Source: a virus. Taken from it: 64,000 nucleotides of DNA. Location: positions 1-64,000 of the IMG/VR virus record IMGVR_UViG_3300015261_000002; one strand, 5' to 3'. Shown here piece by piece: positions 7,883-17,506 of the stretch. The notes under the pieces were generated by a model. The model was not told the origin of the DNA, searched no databases, and worked only from the letters and a program-made list of their open reading frames with translations. Within the stretch, counting starts at the first letter, position 1. Every line of letters begins with the position of its first letter. The position numbers and the translations under genes are program-made.

Positions 7883-10544
7883 TGTTGTTCACCTCGAAGT
7901 AACCTTCAATCACGCAGACCGATTCCAGGTAGAGATCGTTAACCTGTTTGAAGAAGATGAGTTGTTTATCCGACACGGTGAGTTTACCGTAGTTAGCAAA
8001 CGGGGTAATAGCGAAATAACGACGGTCATACTTCAGCGTTACCGGGTCATACTTCAGCCACCAGACGTAAGACTTAAGAGCATCCTTGATGTCTTGGTTG
8101 CTGTAATAGGTATCACCGTCCGATTGGTTGGGCAAGCGGATCAAACCGTTCAGCACACCGTTTACCACCACGTTCATGAACGGGCTGTACAAACGGTATT
8201 TGTCTTGCAGGTTTGGAATCACCGCGCTACCAATGCCGGCCGGACGTTGGGGATCCCCATTTTCCCAGTGAATCTCTTCGTCATTCGTTTGAGGTTTCGG
8301 CAGGTACTTGGTCAGGTAGTCACTCACACGCTGATCGGTTTCACGGCTGCGTTGACGATAAGGCAACTCGTCATAGTCTTCCACGAAACGAATCGGACAC
8401 CAGTGGTGCTTAACCATGTACGGCTTACCGTTCAGAGGGTTACCGATGTCATCAGGAACGTCTCGCTCTGCCCGCGGTACTTCATCGGTCAGGTAAAGGG
8501 CTCCATTAATAACCGTACGAGTAACTCGATCACCGCGCAGATTATAACGATCAACGCGACCGATAACCCCACCATCCACAAATCCCAGTTCGGTGTCAGC
8601 GTTCGGCAGCACCACAGTTTTATCGAGACCCATAGCACGGACAGTAATCGTCTGAGGCCCGTCAACGAGGAATTCCTTGTTGTTGATGTAGCAGTACTGG
8701 CCTTCATAGATCCAATCCACTTTGTCAACCAACGGATGGCCGTTCAGCCAAATGTCGATCTGTGCCCAGGTCAGGCCGGTCAGGTGACCACCATCTTCGT
8801 AAATGTCCGTGATCGCAAACGCAAGGCTGTGATCCATGTGCTCGAGTTGGAACTGGTAACCGAGGATCTTCTTGTTGCTGATGAGGATCCCACGCTTGTT
8901 GACCCGGTCCAGCCCTTTCCAGATCAGCAGCCCATTCTCGATGCGATACATCGCTGGGTCACCTGTCACGTTCGTCCAGGGTCCAACGAGTTCGTTGAGG
9001 TTGATATTCCAACCTGACGTGTAAACCTGATAGTCCCAATCTTTCGAGACTTCAACGTCTTGGTTAGTAACCACCATGTCGAGGGTACGACCGGTAGAGC
9101 CCATCGTGAACTCAACCATGGCACAGGCTGGATTGTTCGGCGAGTAGTAAAGAACACCACTCATGTTCCGCCATTCCAACAGCTGACCGTTCTCGTCATG
9201 CTCCCAGGCTGTACAAGCCTCCTGGTAGGTCGCAGGGATGTCGACACCCCGGCTGCCTAGCAAGTAGGTCGCTCGAACCGGCGTCTCGCTCAGAACGCGT
9301 GTGGCGGCGTTGTAGCCTACCGACATGATGGCGTCTTCACGCTTCACATTCTTCCACTGCTTACGCAACAGCTTCATGACCGGACCTTGTTCCAATTGCT
9401 TAGCTGTCCATTCCGGCATGTTTGCCCGTGCGTCCACCATGGCTCGCATGATGTCGATGTCAGGCATCCGGTACAGGTAACGGATACGCTGATGTTCATG
9501 AGGCCACTGGAAGGTCCAGGCGGTCTTACGAATCAACACAAGGATACGGCAGTCGGCGATGTTCGACAGATCCGGGTGGTATTCGGTTGCTGCGTGCAAG
9601 ACATCGTCCGCAATGGCCACGTCCACATGGGTCAGTTGACGAATGGTCTTCTCATCATTGCGATGCAGATAAACCCCACGACGCTTACCACCCATCCAGT
9701 AGTAGTCGTTGTCGTCAAAGTAGCGAATGGTGAAATCGCCTTTGATCTTTGGTGGGTGCAGGATAACCTTGTCCTTCAGATCCATCTCGGAGTAGAAGGC
9801 CTGTAGCTGGTTGTACGCGTACAGTTCCGAGCGCAGCACCGTTGGGTCATGCCAGAACTCGATCACGTCACCCGGTGCAATCGGGTTGATCACAGAAGGC
9901 GGACCGTTGATGATCGTCCCGTTATGGAACAAGCCTGTGTAACCAGGCCGTGCCTTGACCGTTGCATAACGACCGAGGAACGTGCTGTATTCCGACGGGT
10001 TCTCGTACACACAGGTTTCAAGAATAAACGGGTTACCGGTTTCATTGGTAACGAGTCGGCTCTTGTCCACGAGGACCGAAGGCGTGTAGCAACGGAAGTG
10101 CATGTCGTCGCCATTCTTCACCGGAGTCTTGCTGAGCTTTTGAATCGCGATCAGAACAAGACCGTCGTAAGTCACCATGATCCAGCAGTGGCTACGGCTC
10201 TGCATGTAACCTTTCGTCGAATACACGTCGGTCAGCAAACCACGGGACTTGCACAACATCCCCAGGTTCACCCAACGGTCCAACGGATTGCGACGCAGCG
10301 TGTTGTTCTTGAAGTTCCAGTAACCTGGATGGAGACCACCTACCGAGAACACGTGGAAGAACGTATTCTTTTTCGGCAAGGACCGCCACTTGTTCATGTA
10401 GCTGAAGTTGGAACTGTAACCGTATTCCTCGGTAATGCGATTAAGCTTTACCTGGTACTGCTGGTTCTCTTCCGGATTAGACCAGAGATGATCGTCCGTG
10501 TATCGAACCAGCGGCGTATTGTCTTCCGGTCCACGAATACCCAT
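7872..10544 (-). CDS. Large putative virion (tail/baseplate) protein
   Basis: 890 aa. Long beta-rich, aromatic-rich chain with no catalytic signature, transmembrane segment or signal peptide. It overlaps the next gene by 11 bases and lies 5 bases after the 292-aa gene, so the three are one operon running away from the sheath gene. By position it corresponds to phiKZ gp27. The length and composition fit a baseplate or fibre component; a role in adsorption is possible but unproven. Confidence 0.82.
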   Translation of the reverse strand: MGIRGPEDNTPLVRYTDDHLWSNPEENQQYQVKLNRITEEYGYSSNFSYMNKWRSLPKKNTFFHVFSVGGLHPGYWNFKNNTLRRNPLDRWVNLGMLCKSRGLLTDVYSTKGYMQSRSHCWIMVTYDGLVLIAIQKLSKTPVKNGDDMHFRCYTPSVLVDKSRLVTNETGNPFILETCVYENPSEYSTFLGRYATVKARPGYTGLFHNGTIINGPPSVINPIAPGDVIEFWHDPTVLRSELYAYNQLQAFYSEMDLKDKVILHPPKIKGDFTIRYFDDNDYYWMGGKRRGVYLHRNDEKTIRQLTHVDVAIADDVLHAATEYHPDLSNIADCRILVLIRKTAWTFQWPHEHQRIRYLYRMPDIDIMRAMVDARANMPEWTAKQLEQGPVMKLLRKQWKNVKREDAIMSVGYNAATRVLSETPVRATYLLGSRGVDIPATYQEACTAWEHDENGQLLEWRNMSGVLYYSPNNPACAMVEFTMGSTGRTLDMVVTNQDVEVSKDWDYQVYTSGWNINLNELVGPWTNVTGDPAMYRIENGLLIWKGLDRVNKRGILISNKKILGYQFQLEHMDHSLAFAITDIYEDGGHLTGLTWAQIDIWLNGHPLVDKVDWIYEGQYCYINNKEFLVDGPQTITVRAMGLDKTVVLPNADTELGFVDGGVIGRVDRYNLRGDRVTRTVINGALYLTDEVPRAERDVPDDIGNPLNGKPYMVKHHWCPIRFVEDYDELPYRQRSRETDQRVSDYLTKYLPKPQTNDEEIHWENGDPQRPAGIGSAVIPNLQDKYRLYSPFMNVVVNGVLNGLIRLPNQSDGDTYYSNQDIKDALKSYVWWLKYDPVTLKYDRRYFAITPFANYGKLTVSDKQLIFFKQVNDLYLESVCVIEGYFEVNNNAV

Positions 10545-10549
10545 GATGT

Positions 10550-11428
10550 TTACCCGTTGAGGTCGTAGGTGTAGTCGATGTGTTTGGTGAACGACTCCAG
10601 TACACCTTTGTTGTATTTAGGATCCAACGCCATACCCAACGGGGTCTTAGCGTACAGTTTGTAACGCGCTGCACCGTAGACCAATGCAGTAAACAAGCAC
10701 GGGGCTTCAGCCGCGGCAATGATCACCTTGCTACCCAGTGCCACAAAGCTGATACCGCCCAACAGCGCCATGAAGTCTTTGAACTCCACACCCTTCAGCT
10801 GATACAGCACGGGGTTATTGCGGATGGCGTCGAACAGGTCTTGCAGGGTGGAGAGTTTAGGCAGTTCTTCCACTACCCCGAGGATGTAACCCTTCTCGCT
10901 GCCGTAGATCGAACGGATTACGTTCAAGGCCAACAGCTCGAGATCAGTGGTGACATCTTCCTGGATGCAGATCATGTAGTACGCCAATAGGACCTTCAAA
11001 GTGAGGCCTGCGTTGACGTCCAAACCGGCTCGTTTGATGAGTCGGCTACCAAAAGCTTCAGCAAAAGCCTTCGTTGCCATGAGTCGGCAGTTCTTCAAAG
11101 GCACCACATCGCCTTCGGCTACGTCGTGTTGCATGAATGCCGCCAGACGCATGATCGCGATCTCGTTGGAGTTTACGACGGCGTTACTTTTGTTGCGGAA
11201 TGGACGTTCGTCATAGACGGTGATCATTTGACGATTGAACCCTTCCATGGTGATAGGAAAGGCGAAAATAGGGATCGGAAGGTCGGTTTCGTGAGTCACC
11301 ACAAACACCCCGGGCTTCTTTGTAGGGGTCAGATTGCGGGTCACGTGAAGGGTCTTGATAGTGCTCTCAACCTTGTCAGTGACCTTGAAGGGTTTCCCGA
11401 CCGTGGTGTCATAGGCGTTGATCAGCAT
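10550..11428 (-). CDS. Putative virion protein, first gene of the leftward tail operon
   Basis: 292 aa, ribosome site AGAGGTAA. N-terminal half beta-like, C-terminal half helical with a Gly/Ala/Val-rich hydrophobic stretch near residues 215-250 that is too short and mixed to call membrane segments. It heads the operon 10550-5898 and is divergent from the tail sheath across a 118-base promoter region. By position it corresponds to phiKZ gp28. No function can be read from the sequence. Confidence 0.8.
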   Translation of the reverse strand: MLINAYDTTVGKPFKVTDKVESTIKTLHVTRNLTPTKKPGVFVVTHETDLPIPIFAFPITMEGFNRQMITVYDERPFRNKSNAVVNSNEIAIMRLAAFMQHDVAEGDVVPLKNCRLMATKAFAEAFGSRLIKRAGLDVNAGLTLKVLLAYYMICIQEDVTTDLELLALNVIRSIYGSEKGYILGVVEELPKLSTLQDLFDAIRNNPVLYQLKGVEFKDFMALLGGISFVALGSKVIIAAAEAPCLFTALVYGAARYKLYAKTPLGMALDPKYNKGVLESFTKHIDYTYDLNG

Positions 11429-11546
11429 GAGGTTACCTCTAAAAATAACATGTTATGTGCCAGTGGTATAACACACTGTACGGCCCAGAAATGGCTAGCA
11501 TACGATTGTTTTAGGACCCACAAACAGGACATCAACGAGGTTCTCC
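11429..11546. promoter_or_regulatory. Divergent promoter region of two tail operons
   Basis: 118 non-coding, AT-richer bases between the leftward structural operon and the sheath gene. Contains TTATG and GGTATAACAC strings. phiKZ late promoters are described as centred on a short TATG-type motif, so TTATG is a candidate, but a four-base match proves nothing. Both operons must start here. Confidence 0.45.
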
Positions 11547-13718
11547 ATGACTGTTCTTAACAGCATCATTCCGGGGAAAGTGAATAATCGTGGTATCAAC
11601 GACAAGTCGATCCCCGATTACACTATCTCCGACCCGACGTATCCGCTCCATCTTCCTGTGATTACCATGGTGACCCCGGTCGGTGATTTGGCGGATGACA
11701 AGGGTACCCAGTGGATCGCCACCGAGGACTTCGTTAAGAAGTTCGGTAACGTGATGGACCACAACACTCCGTTCTTCAACCCGAACGCTGCGCTGATCAG
11801 TCAGCTCATCAAAGGCGGTCAAGCTGCCATCGGTGTTCGTCGCGTATCGGCTAACAAAGAAGTTGCCCGTGTGGCAATCTCTGCGTTCGTACAACTGGTT
11901 GAATTGCCAGACTACGAACGTGACATGGCCGGTAAGTTCAAGCGCGACGCTGACGGCAAGAAGATCCCAACCGGTGAGAAATTCACCACTGCTCTGAGCA
12001 TCGAGATCAAACCTGATCCTGAAGCGAAGAAAGGTGTGGCGGTTGGTGCTCTGCAACGTCGTACCATCGCGGGCACTCCAGCCAACGGTGAAATCCCGGC
12101 CGTCCCTGACACCATCGTTTATCCGCTTTACGAAGCGGTAGCCGGTGTGGGCGACCTTTACAACCGCGGCGGTCTCGTGACCGGTGTTTCCGACAACGCT
12201 ATCAACTGGCGTCAGATTTCGGAATTCGTGATGGCAACGGGCGTGTTCCCGTTCGACCTGAAGATGTTCACCGAAAACGACAACGGTGGTCGCAGCTTCT
12301 CCAAGACGCCAAAGCGTCTGGAAACTGTTTCCTACACCCTCTTCAAAACCGAAGTCGGCGGTACCAAGTACGGCATCAAAGACGCCTTCGGCCAGTTCAC
12401 CGGCACGAACGTCAACCGCAAGGTTGTGCCTGTTCAACAGCCGTTCAACTCGGTGTACGTGTACGAAGACCACATCACTTCGCTCTGCCAGGCGATGTAT
12501 GCGGTTGAAGAACCGAACAACCCGAACCTGGTTGACGTGGGCCAGTTCCCGTACCAGCAGATGAACCCTTTCACCTGCGTGAACCACACCGGTGCTCCGT
12601 ACTACGCGCTCGTCAACACCGGCGCAGTGACCTGGGACATGACCGGTTCGGTTAAAGCCACTGGCGGCGTCTCGCCGTTCCTGGATGCCGACGGCAAGCT
12701 GCCTTCGTACGTGACCGTGCCTACTCTGGACGATCCGTTCAACGTGCTGGCCAACGCCAAGTACCCGATCACCAACGTTCAAGCTTGGGAAGTCAACAAC
12801 AAGCTGATGGCGCTGGACATGGCCGAGTACCTCGCCGGTACCGAAACCAAGAACTACACCAAGAACCGTCAATCCTTCTACTGGGACGTTGGTTTCTCCC
12901 AGGAAGTGAAAGACCTCGCGGTGCAGCTCCTGGCCAGCCGTAAAGACATCATCGTCATCCCGGATGCCACGGTGTTTGCTCCAGGCAGCACGAACAAACT
13001 GGCCGACGTGTACTCGCGCTTCACTGCGCTGTCCGCACAAGCCAAGCTGTTCCCGGAATCCCAGTACTGGGGTACCCCGACCTGCCGTTCGGCTGTGAAC
13101 CTGATCGAAGCGTACGTGATCGACGAGAAGAGCGGTGAAGCAATGTCGGGTAACCTCGACCTGGCCTACGCCTTTGCTCTGTTCGCTGGTAACGCCGCTG
13201 GCGTGATCCGTGCAGCGTTCTCGCCTGACAGCAAGAACAACCGCAACCTGCGTACCATGCACTCCCCGAACATCGAGTTCGAGGAAGATTTCGTTGCTGG
13301 TGACAACTTCACCAACGGCGGTATCACGCTGCGTCCGCGCAACACCGAAACCCTGTTCCGTCCATCGCTGGTTACCCTGTACCCGAACCCGGATTCCGTG
13401 TTGAAGGACTTGGTCACCAACTTCCTCTGCGTATGCATCGAGAAGATCGCGCAGGACGAGTGGAACAACGTCTGCGGTGACACCTCGCTGTCGGCTTCCG
13501 ACTACGTGGCGAACTTCAAAGACGGCGCGGAACGTAAGTGCCGCGATCGCCTCGGTGGCCTGTGCAAGTCCATCACGTTCGTTCCAAGCTACGACGAAAC
13601 CCAGCCGGGTGGTCGTGCGGTTCTGAACACCATCGCCCATGCTTACTTCAACAAAGGTAAGTACATGATGAACCTGGATCTCTTCGCTTACAATGAAGAA
13701 GATCTGGCCACTGCGTAA
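11547..13718 (+). CDS. Contractile tail sheath protein
   Basis: 723 aa, the outer tail tube that shortens to drive the inner tube through the envelope. Identified from the N-terminus (IPGKVNNRG.ND, then a typical VTPVGD..DD segment), the size, the immediately following tail tube gene and the order matching phiKZ gp29-gp30. Strong synonymous bias towards C-ending codons suggests very high expression; that bias also opens a 702-codon antisense frame that is not a gene. The C-terminus holds a beta-strand-rich domain ending in an acidic tail. Ribosome site CGAGGT. Confidence 0.88.
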   Translation: MTVLNSIIPGKVNNRGINDKSIPDYTISDPTYPLHLPVITMVTPVGDLADDKGTQWIATEDFVKKFGNVMDHNTPFFNPNAALISQLIKGGQAAIGVRRVSANKEVARVAISAFVQLVELPDYERDMAGKFKRDADGKKIPTGEKFTTALSIEIKPDPEAKKGVAVGALQRRTIAGTPANGEIPAVPDTIVYPLYEAVAGVGDLYNRGGLVTGVSDNAINWRQISEFVMATGVFPFDLKMFTENDNGGRSFSKTPKRLETVSYTLFKTEVGGTKYGIKDAFGQFTGTNVNRKVVPVQQPFNSVYVYEDHITSLCQAMYAVEEPNNPNLVDVGQFPYQQMNPFTCVNHTGAPYYALVNTGAVTWDMTGSVKATGGVSPFLDADGKLPSYVTVPTLDDPFNVLANAKYPITNVQAWEVNNKLMALDMAEYLAGTETKNYTKNRQSFYWDVGFSQEVKDLAVQLLASRKDIIVIPDATVFAPGSTNKLADVYSRFTALSAQAKLFPESQYWGTPTCRSAVNLIEAYVIDEKSGEAMSGNLDLAYAFALFAGNAAGVIRAAFSPDSKNNRNLRTMHSPNIEFEEDFVAGDNFTNGGITLRPRNTETLFRPSLVTLYPNPDSVLKDLVTNFLCVCIEKIAQDEWNNVCGDTSLSASDYVANFKDGAERKCRDRLGGLCKSITFVPSYDETQPGGRAVLNTIAHAYFNKGKYMMNLDLFAYNEEDLATA

Positions 13719-13731
13719 GGAGTAAGTAGTT

Positions 13732-14634
13732 ATGGCAGCTGATACTAACTACCCACACCGTACAGACACGACGTTGATGCCAACGAGTGACCCGTTTGTC
13801 GAGGCCCTTGACCTCGGTAACCGTCCAGTCATCGATGGCGACGCCGGTGGTATGTACGGTTGGGCGGGTAACGTGTTCGAGTACATGTCGGCTCAGCCAC
13901 ATGTGTCTCAACAGGGCTGGTGCATTGTTCTGAGCACCCCCAACTTCTTCTCCCGTCTGCCCGGCGGCAACAAACTCCACTCTCTCTGCAAAGCGTTCTT
14001 CGAGAACCGTTCGCAAGAGTGGAGCGGCATCCGTGACTCCACTGAAATCAACTTCGGTTCGATGGAATGGACAGGTCACAAAATGTCGGTGGCTACCGGC
14101 GCTACCCGCAGCTTGGGTAGCGTGACCCACAAGGCCTACGACGTGGAAGGTGAAGTCTTCACTCACATGTTGAAGACCTGGTCGCGTTGGGGTGTCATGG
14201 ACCCTGAAATCCTGAACGCCAAAATGGTGATTCTGGATGATCCGGGCGACATGCTGCTCGACGACACCTCGTACTCGGCGATCTACTTCGAGCCAACCCG
14301 CAACATGAAGGACGTAGCTCACGCCGCGATCCTGGTAGCGGGTCAACCGACCACGACCGTTCCGATCGAGATCAAACGCAACAAAGCCGATGAAAACCAG
14401 ATCCGCTCCATCGAGATGGAATTCACCGGTGTGATCGAAATGGACACCCTCGCGGTGAAACAGATCGCTCGCAAAATGCTCCAACTCCTGCCACTGTTCA
14501 ACCCTGATGCAGTGACCGCGCCGGCTGGCTTCCAGGAACGTACTTCGGTACTGGAAAACCTGACCAACGCAGGTACCATCGAACGTATGACCGCGGCGAA
14601 AGCCACTGTCGAAAACGCCGACTACCTGGGTTAA
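13732..14634 (+). CDS. Tail tube protein
   Basis: 300 aa, 13 bases after the sheath gene with AAGGAGTAAG ribosome site, closing a two-gene unit with a 16-bp terminator stem. Forms the inner tail tube by family position (phiKZ gp30-like) and shows the expected mix of a short helix and long beta strands plus a conserved-looking segment VEGEVFTHMLKTWSRWG. Same strong codon bias as the sheath, as expected for a co-expressed major structural protein. Confidence 0.83.
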   Translation: MAADTNYPHRTDTTLMPTSDPFVEALDLGNRPVIDGDAGGMYGWAGNVFEYMSAQPHVSQQGWCIVLSTPNFFSRLPGGNKLHSLCKAFFENRSQEWSGIRDSTEINFGSMEWTGHKMSVATGATRSLGSVTHKAYDVEGEVFTHMLKTWSRWGVMDPEILNAKMVILDDPGDMLLDDTSYSAIYFEPTRNMKDVAHAAILVAGQPTTTVPIEIKRNKADENQIRSIEMEFTGVIEMDTLAVKQIARKMLQLLPLFNPDAVTAPAGFQERTSVLENLTNAGTIERMTAAKATVENADYLG

Positions 14635-14642
14635 GCGTAAAT

Positions 14643-14680
14643 ATAACCCCTCCTGCCCCGCAAAGGGCAGGAGGGGTTAT
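14643..14680. terminator. Strong bidirectional terminator after the tail tube
   Basis: Perfect 16-bp stem ATAACCCCTCCTGCCC / complement, loop CGCAAA. Convergent genes end on both sides. Nearly identical to the hairpin at 45699-45740 with one compensatory pair change (G-C to A-T). Confidence 0.88.
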
Positions 14681-14689
14681 AGCTGCTAC

Positions 14690-15118
14690 TCAATAAAACC
14701 CTTTTCCATCGCGATTATCGAAGACAAAGATTTGACCATAGACACTGATCAACGCATTGTTGTTTCGATTTACCACCTCATTAAAGATCCAGAGGTCTTT
14801 TGAGTGAGGGGTATCCTCTGAACAGTGAGGAGCATAGGCCCTGATGTACCCACACATTTCCTTGTTGGTATAAGACACAGGGAAACGACACAGCCAGCCC
14901 AAAACGTTTCCGGAAAGCTGGGGCTCCTTCACCATTGCATCACGAATCATTGTTACCGTTCCGGCGTAGATTCCTAATCTGTACCAGAACGTCATACCGT
15001 CATCAGTCAAGGTAAGGCCGTAGAGCAATCCGCGTCTTTCCTTTCGTCTGACCACCAGTAAGACAACAACGGCAAGCCAGATCATAACCGTTATCAAATT
15101 CATGATGAGCTCTGACAT
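14690..15118 (-). CDS. Membrane-anchored unknown protein
   Basis: 142 aa with a single N-terminal hydrophobic helix (residues ~5-23: Ile/Val/Leu/Trp) followed by RRKERR, predicting an inner-membrane anchor with a cytoplasmic C-terminal domain of ~115 residues. No domain recognised. Six bases downstream of the 244-aa gene, so co-transcribed with it. Part of an AT-richer accessory cassette (14690-16402) also encoding a secreted protein; host-interaction or superinfection roles are possible but speculative. Confidence 0.75.
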   Translation of the reverse strand: MSELIMNLITVMIWLAVVVLLVVRRKERRGLLYGLTLTDDGMTFWYRLGIYAGTVTMIRDAMVKEPQLSGNVLGWLCRFPVSYTNKEMCGYIRAYAPHCSEDTPHSKDLWIFNEVVNRNNNALISVYGQIFVFDNRDGKGFY

Positions 15119-15123
15119 ACCTT

Positions 15124-15858
15124 TTACCTTCGAGCAAAAATGCGGTTATAGTTATTCTTCACAAGTCCTCCGATGTACTCAGGGTCGTCGGCTAGAGCTT
15201 GGAAGTTTCTTAACTGCTCCTGCTTGTTGTTAAGGACCATAATTGGCAGCGTTTTCCACGCCGTTCCACGTCGGCCAAAGCGTTCGGCAAAGCTACCCGC
15301 CAGCGCCAAGCACCATTCATCAGGGTCCATGGGGGCGAGATTCGGCGTAGAATTGTTTCTGACGAAATCAATGACCATCTTTGCGTGGTTCGGATAGAAG
15401 ACGTCTGTTAACAACCGCACCTCATTCGCAATGACTGAGATAGCGGTATCGACTGAGGGACGCAAGTTCATGGTAGTGGCTCGGCGACAACACTTGTAGA
15501 TGCTTTGAATTTCGTCGTCGGTAAAGAAGCCATCCGAGTGTTCATTCAAAAAGACAACCGCAAAAGCTGCTGATGCATCATTAGGGGTAGAACCATCATA
15601 GGTCCTGCCGGTCTCCATGAGCATCGTTACAGCGTACATGATGTGAAGAGCACCCGTAGGGAGGGAATGGAGATCAGACAGCTCCTTGGTAGCACACAGA
15701 GCGTTGTAGAGCCACTCATGATCGTAACCTTTAGGGTTTTTCTTCATGTGATTAAAAATCTTGAAGATAAAGTCCAAAGGTAGATGATTGCCAACGACGG
15801 TTAAGATCCCTTGAAACGTCTGAAAGTTTTTACGGTCCGCTGAACGGAAGCGGTTCAT
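15124..15858 (-). CDS. Unknown helical protein
   Basis: 244 aa, ribosome site AGGAG 8 bases before the ATG. Rich in helix-forming segments, with no enzyme motif, signal or membrane helix. The region FKIFNHMKKNPKGYDHEW and a Cys-Cys-Arg-Arg near residue 128 stand out but match nothing I know. It follows a U-tract terminator and shares a transcript with the membrane protein at 14690. Confidence 0.75.
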   Translation of the reverse strand: MNRFRSADRKNFQTFQGILTVVGNHLPLDFIFKIFNHMKKNPKGYDHEWLYNALCATKELSDLHSLPTGALHIMYAVTMLMETGRTYDGSTPNDASAAFAVVFLNEHSDGFFTDDEIQSIYKCCRRATTMNLRPSVDTAISVIANEVRLLTDVFYPNHAKMVIDFVRNNSTPNLAPMDPDEWCLALAGSFAERFGRRGTAWKTLPIMVLNNKQEQLRNFQALADDPEYIGGLVKNNYNRIFARR

Positions 15859-15903
15859 AAGCTACTCCTGTCACTTAAGGCAAAAAAATAAAAGAGTAAG
15901 AGG

Positions 15904-15924
15904 TGGGGAGGAATACCCTCCCCA
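15904..15924 (-). terminator. Leftward rho-independent-type terminator
   Basis: Stem TGGGGAGG/CCTCCCCA, extendable by GAGG/CCTC with a mismatch, followed leftward by TTTTATTTTTTT. Ends the secreted-protein gene. Confidence 0.75.
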
Positions 15925-15928
15925 TTCC

Positions 15929-16402
15929 TCAGTCTACTTCAGTCATGTTCGAAAAGTATTCAGAGAAATCAAATGCACTGCTAATACTCGCAGCAGTACA
16001 CTTATCCGAAATCAATTTCGTCACGCCCGTCTGTAAACTGTAATACGCCGAAATGACACCGCCCTTATCCATGTAGCCCACTGTAGTGAACTGTTGCCCA
16101 TCCGCCGAGTAGATCTCTCGCGTGTCGGTTGCCTCCGACGCTGAATGGTGGTAGGACGTACCCATGTCATTCCCTTGTTTCACGATCGTCTGTTCTGGTA
16201 GAACAAGGTCCTTACCGTAGAGAATCGTAAAGGTATCCGTCTTGGGGTCATGCAACACCAGGAGACTTTTGCCAGCCTCTGTATCGCAACTCAACAAGAC
16301 ATTTTCACGATGCTCTTTTGGTATTTCGTCAACAACGCCTGCCATAACAGAACTGGACTGAACGGAAACAAAGAACAGGAACAGCGCAACAAGCAAGCGC
16401 AT
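15929..16402 (-). CDS. Secreted (periplasmic) unknown protein
   Basis: 157 aa with a clear signal peptide: Met-Arg, an 18-residue hydrophobic core and VMA cleavage site after residue 21. The mature part has exactly two cysteines (C39, C135), suggesting one disulfide, and beta-like repeats. Own transcription unit between two U-tract terminators, AAGGAG ribosome site. A phage-encoded periplasmic protein might act in superinfection exclusion or envelope modification; no family recognised. Confidence 0.78.
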   Translation of the reverse strand: MRLLVALFLFFVSVQSSSVMAGVVDEIPKEHRENVLLSCDTEAGKSLLVLHDPKTDTFTILYGKDLVLPEQTIVKQGNDMGTSYHHSASEATDTREIYSADGQQFTTVGYMDKGGVISAYYSLQTGVTKLISDKCTAASISSAFDFSEYFSNMTEVD

Positions 16403-16451
16403 AACTTGACTCCTTTGATAAAGGGGAATATTCCTAATCCCCCAAAAAATA

Positions 16452-16479
16452 AAAGACAGAGGATTTCTCCTCTGTCTTT
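16452..16479 (-). terminator. Leftward terminator with U-tract
   Basis: Perfect 12-bp stem AAAGACAGAGGA/TCCTCTGTCTTT, tetraloop, then TTTTATTTTTT in the leftward direction: the classic intrinsic-terminator layout. Confidence 0.88.
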
Positions 16480-16487
16480 CGTCCTGG

Positions 16488-17378
16488 TTAGATCAGTGTT
16501 ACGTTGTTAACCGAACCACAGGAGAAGCGATTGCCCTCCATGGCTTTGTTGTACGACGCGATACCTTGCTCGAGAGTGACGTTCTGAGATTTAGGGGTGT
16601 GGATCACACCGGCCACTGCACGAGTGGAGATGTGAGGTACACCGTCTTCGTCCAGATACAGTTCGTTGAGCGAGAAGTAGTCGTCGTCGATCAGGGCGAT
16701 TGGAATGGAGATACCGTCTTTATCCAGAGTCGCCACGCCGCACAGCTTCAGTGTGCCACCGATCGAGGAACGGTGATCGTCTTTCACAACGCCTTTAACA
16801 GCCTTTACCGCTTCGACCACTTTCGCGAAGCCGTAGCCACGCGTAGTGTTGACCACTGCCAGAGCACGGTCATCGGTCGATACTTCATCGTCAGGTACCA
16901 CACGCGCCACAACGCCCTTTTCCGGCATTGTTTCGGAAGCCACGTCAACACGCTTGGCGATACGGGCTTTAACGCCTGCATCAACCAGCGCATTAACATA
17001 ACGGCTGATGTTTTCTTGCGGGTGGTAAGTGCAGACGATCAGTTCCAGCTTCTCGGCAGTCAGTGCTGGTTCGCCGATGAAAGGACGCAGTGCCTTTGGT
17101 GCGTGCCAGGTCAGGATAAACGGCTGCTGGAGGTCTGGCGAATAACGTTCGAATACCACGACGGTACCCAGCACGGTGCCGATCAGAATGATGCGACGTG
17201 CCGTTGTTGGGCAAATGGTCTTCACCACTTGACCTTCAGCTACGAAGCAGTCAACAGCATGGTCGAAGTAACCAGTACCGTTTTTCCAGTCTGCATCAAA
17301 ATCGATTGCCACTTCCAGGCGCTGAAAGAGAGCAGTGAAATTACGAGCAATCAGTGCAGCAGAGGTAGAAATAGTCAT
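16488..17378 (-). CDS. Unknown early-type protein
   Basis: 296 aa, ribosome site GGAG 11 bases upstream of the ATG. Single-gene unit driven by a TATATTAC-type promoter 49 bases upstream and closed by an intrinsic terminator. Mixed alpha/beta chain with no known motif; a run of acidic residues (residues ~160-170 and 228-245) is notable. Likely an early gene given the promoter, hence possibly involved in host takeover, but no family assignment is possible. Confidence 0.78.
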   Translation of the reverse strand: MTISTSAALIARNFTALFQRLEVAIDFDADWKNGTGYFDHAVDCFVAEGQVVKTICPTTARRIILIGTVLGTVVVFERYSPDLQQPFILTWHAPKALRPFIGEPALTAEKLELIVCTYHPQENISRYVNALVDAGVKARIAKRVDVASETMPEKGVVARVVPDDEVSTDDRALAVVNTTRGYGFAKVVEAVKAVKGVVKDDHRSSIGGTLKLCGVATLDKDGISIPIALIDDDYFSLNELYLDEDGVPHISTRAVAGVIHTPKSQNVTLEQGIASYNKAMEGNRFSCGSVNNVTLI

Positions 17379-17426
17379 GCGGTATTACTCCGGAGTATGA
17401 AAGACTTAATTGTCTTAATCACATGA

Positions 17427-17434
17427 GTAATATA
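17427..17434 (-). promoter_or_regulatory. Early promoter core TATATTAC
   Basis: On the minus strand reads CTATATTACT, 49 bases before the ATG at 17378. phiKZ early promoters have the published core TATATTAC. Same core in the same orientation sense at 23998 and 47985. Confidence 0.7.
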
Positions 17435-17459
17435 GACCCAAAAAACAATGTATCTTAAA

Positions 17460-17499
17460 TATAACCTCTCCTAGCCTGTAAGGGCTAGGAGAGGTTATA
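17460..17499. terminator. 17-bp terminator hairpin
   Basis: Perfect stem TATAACCTCTCCTAGCC / complement with a 6-base loop. Same ATAACCYCTCC design as hairpins at 14643 and 45699. Ends the leftward unit 20850-17507 in front of the early promoter. Confidence 0.85.
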
Positions 17500-17506
17500 A
17501 GTGCAG

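Noticed and set aside
6122-7942. 606-codon rightward ORF opposite the 573-aa virion gene
   Set aside because: Product is rich in Arg, Val, His and Gln with no domain; the frame stays open because the sense gene uses mostly C- and G-ending codons, so stop codons are rare on the antisense strand.
11532-13640. 702-codon leftward ORF opposite the tail sheath
   Set aside because: Same codon-bias effect; the sense gene is a clear sheath protein with ribosome site and operon context, and the antisense product has no recognisable features.
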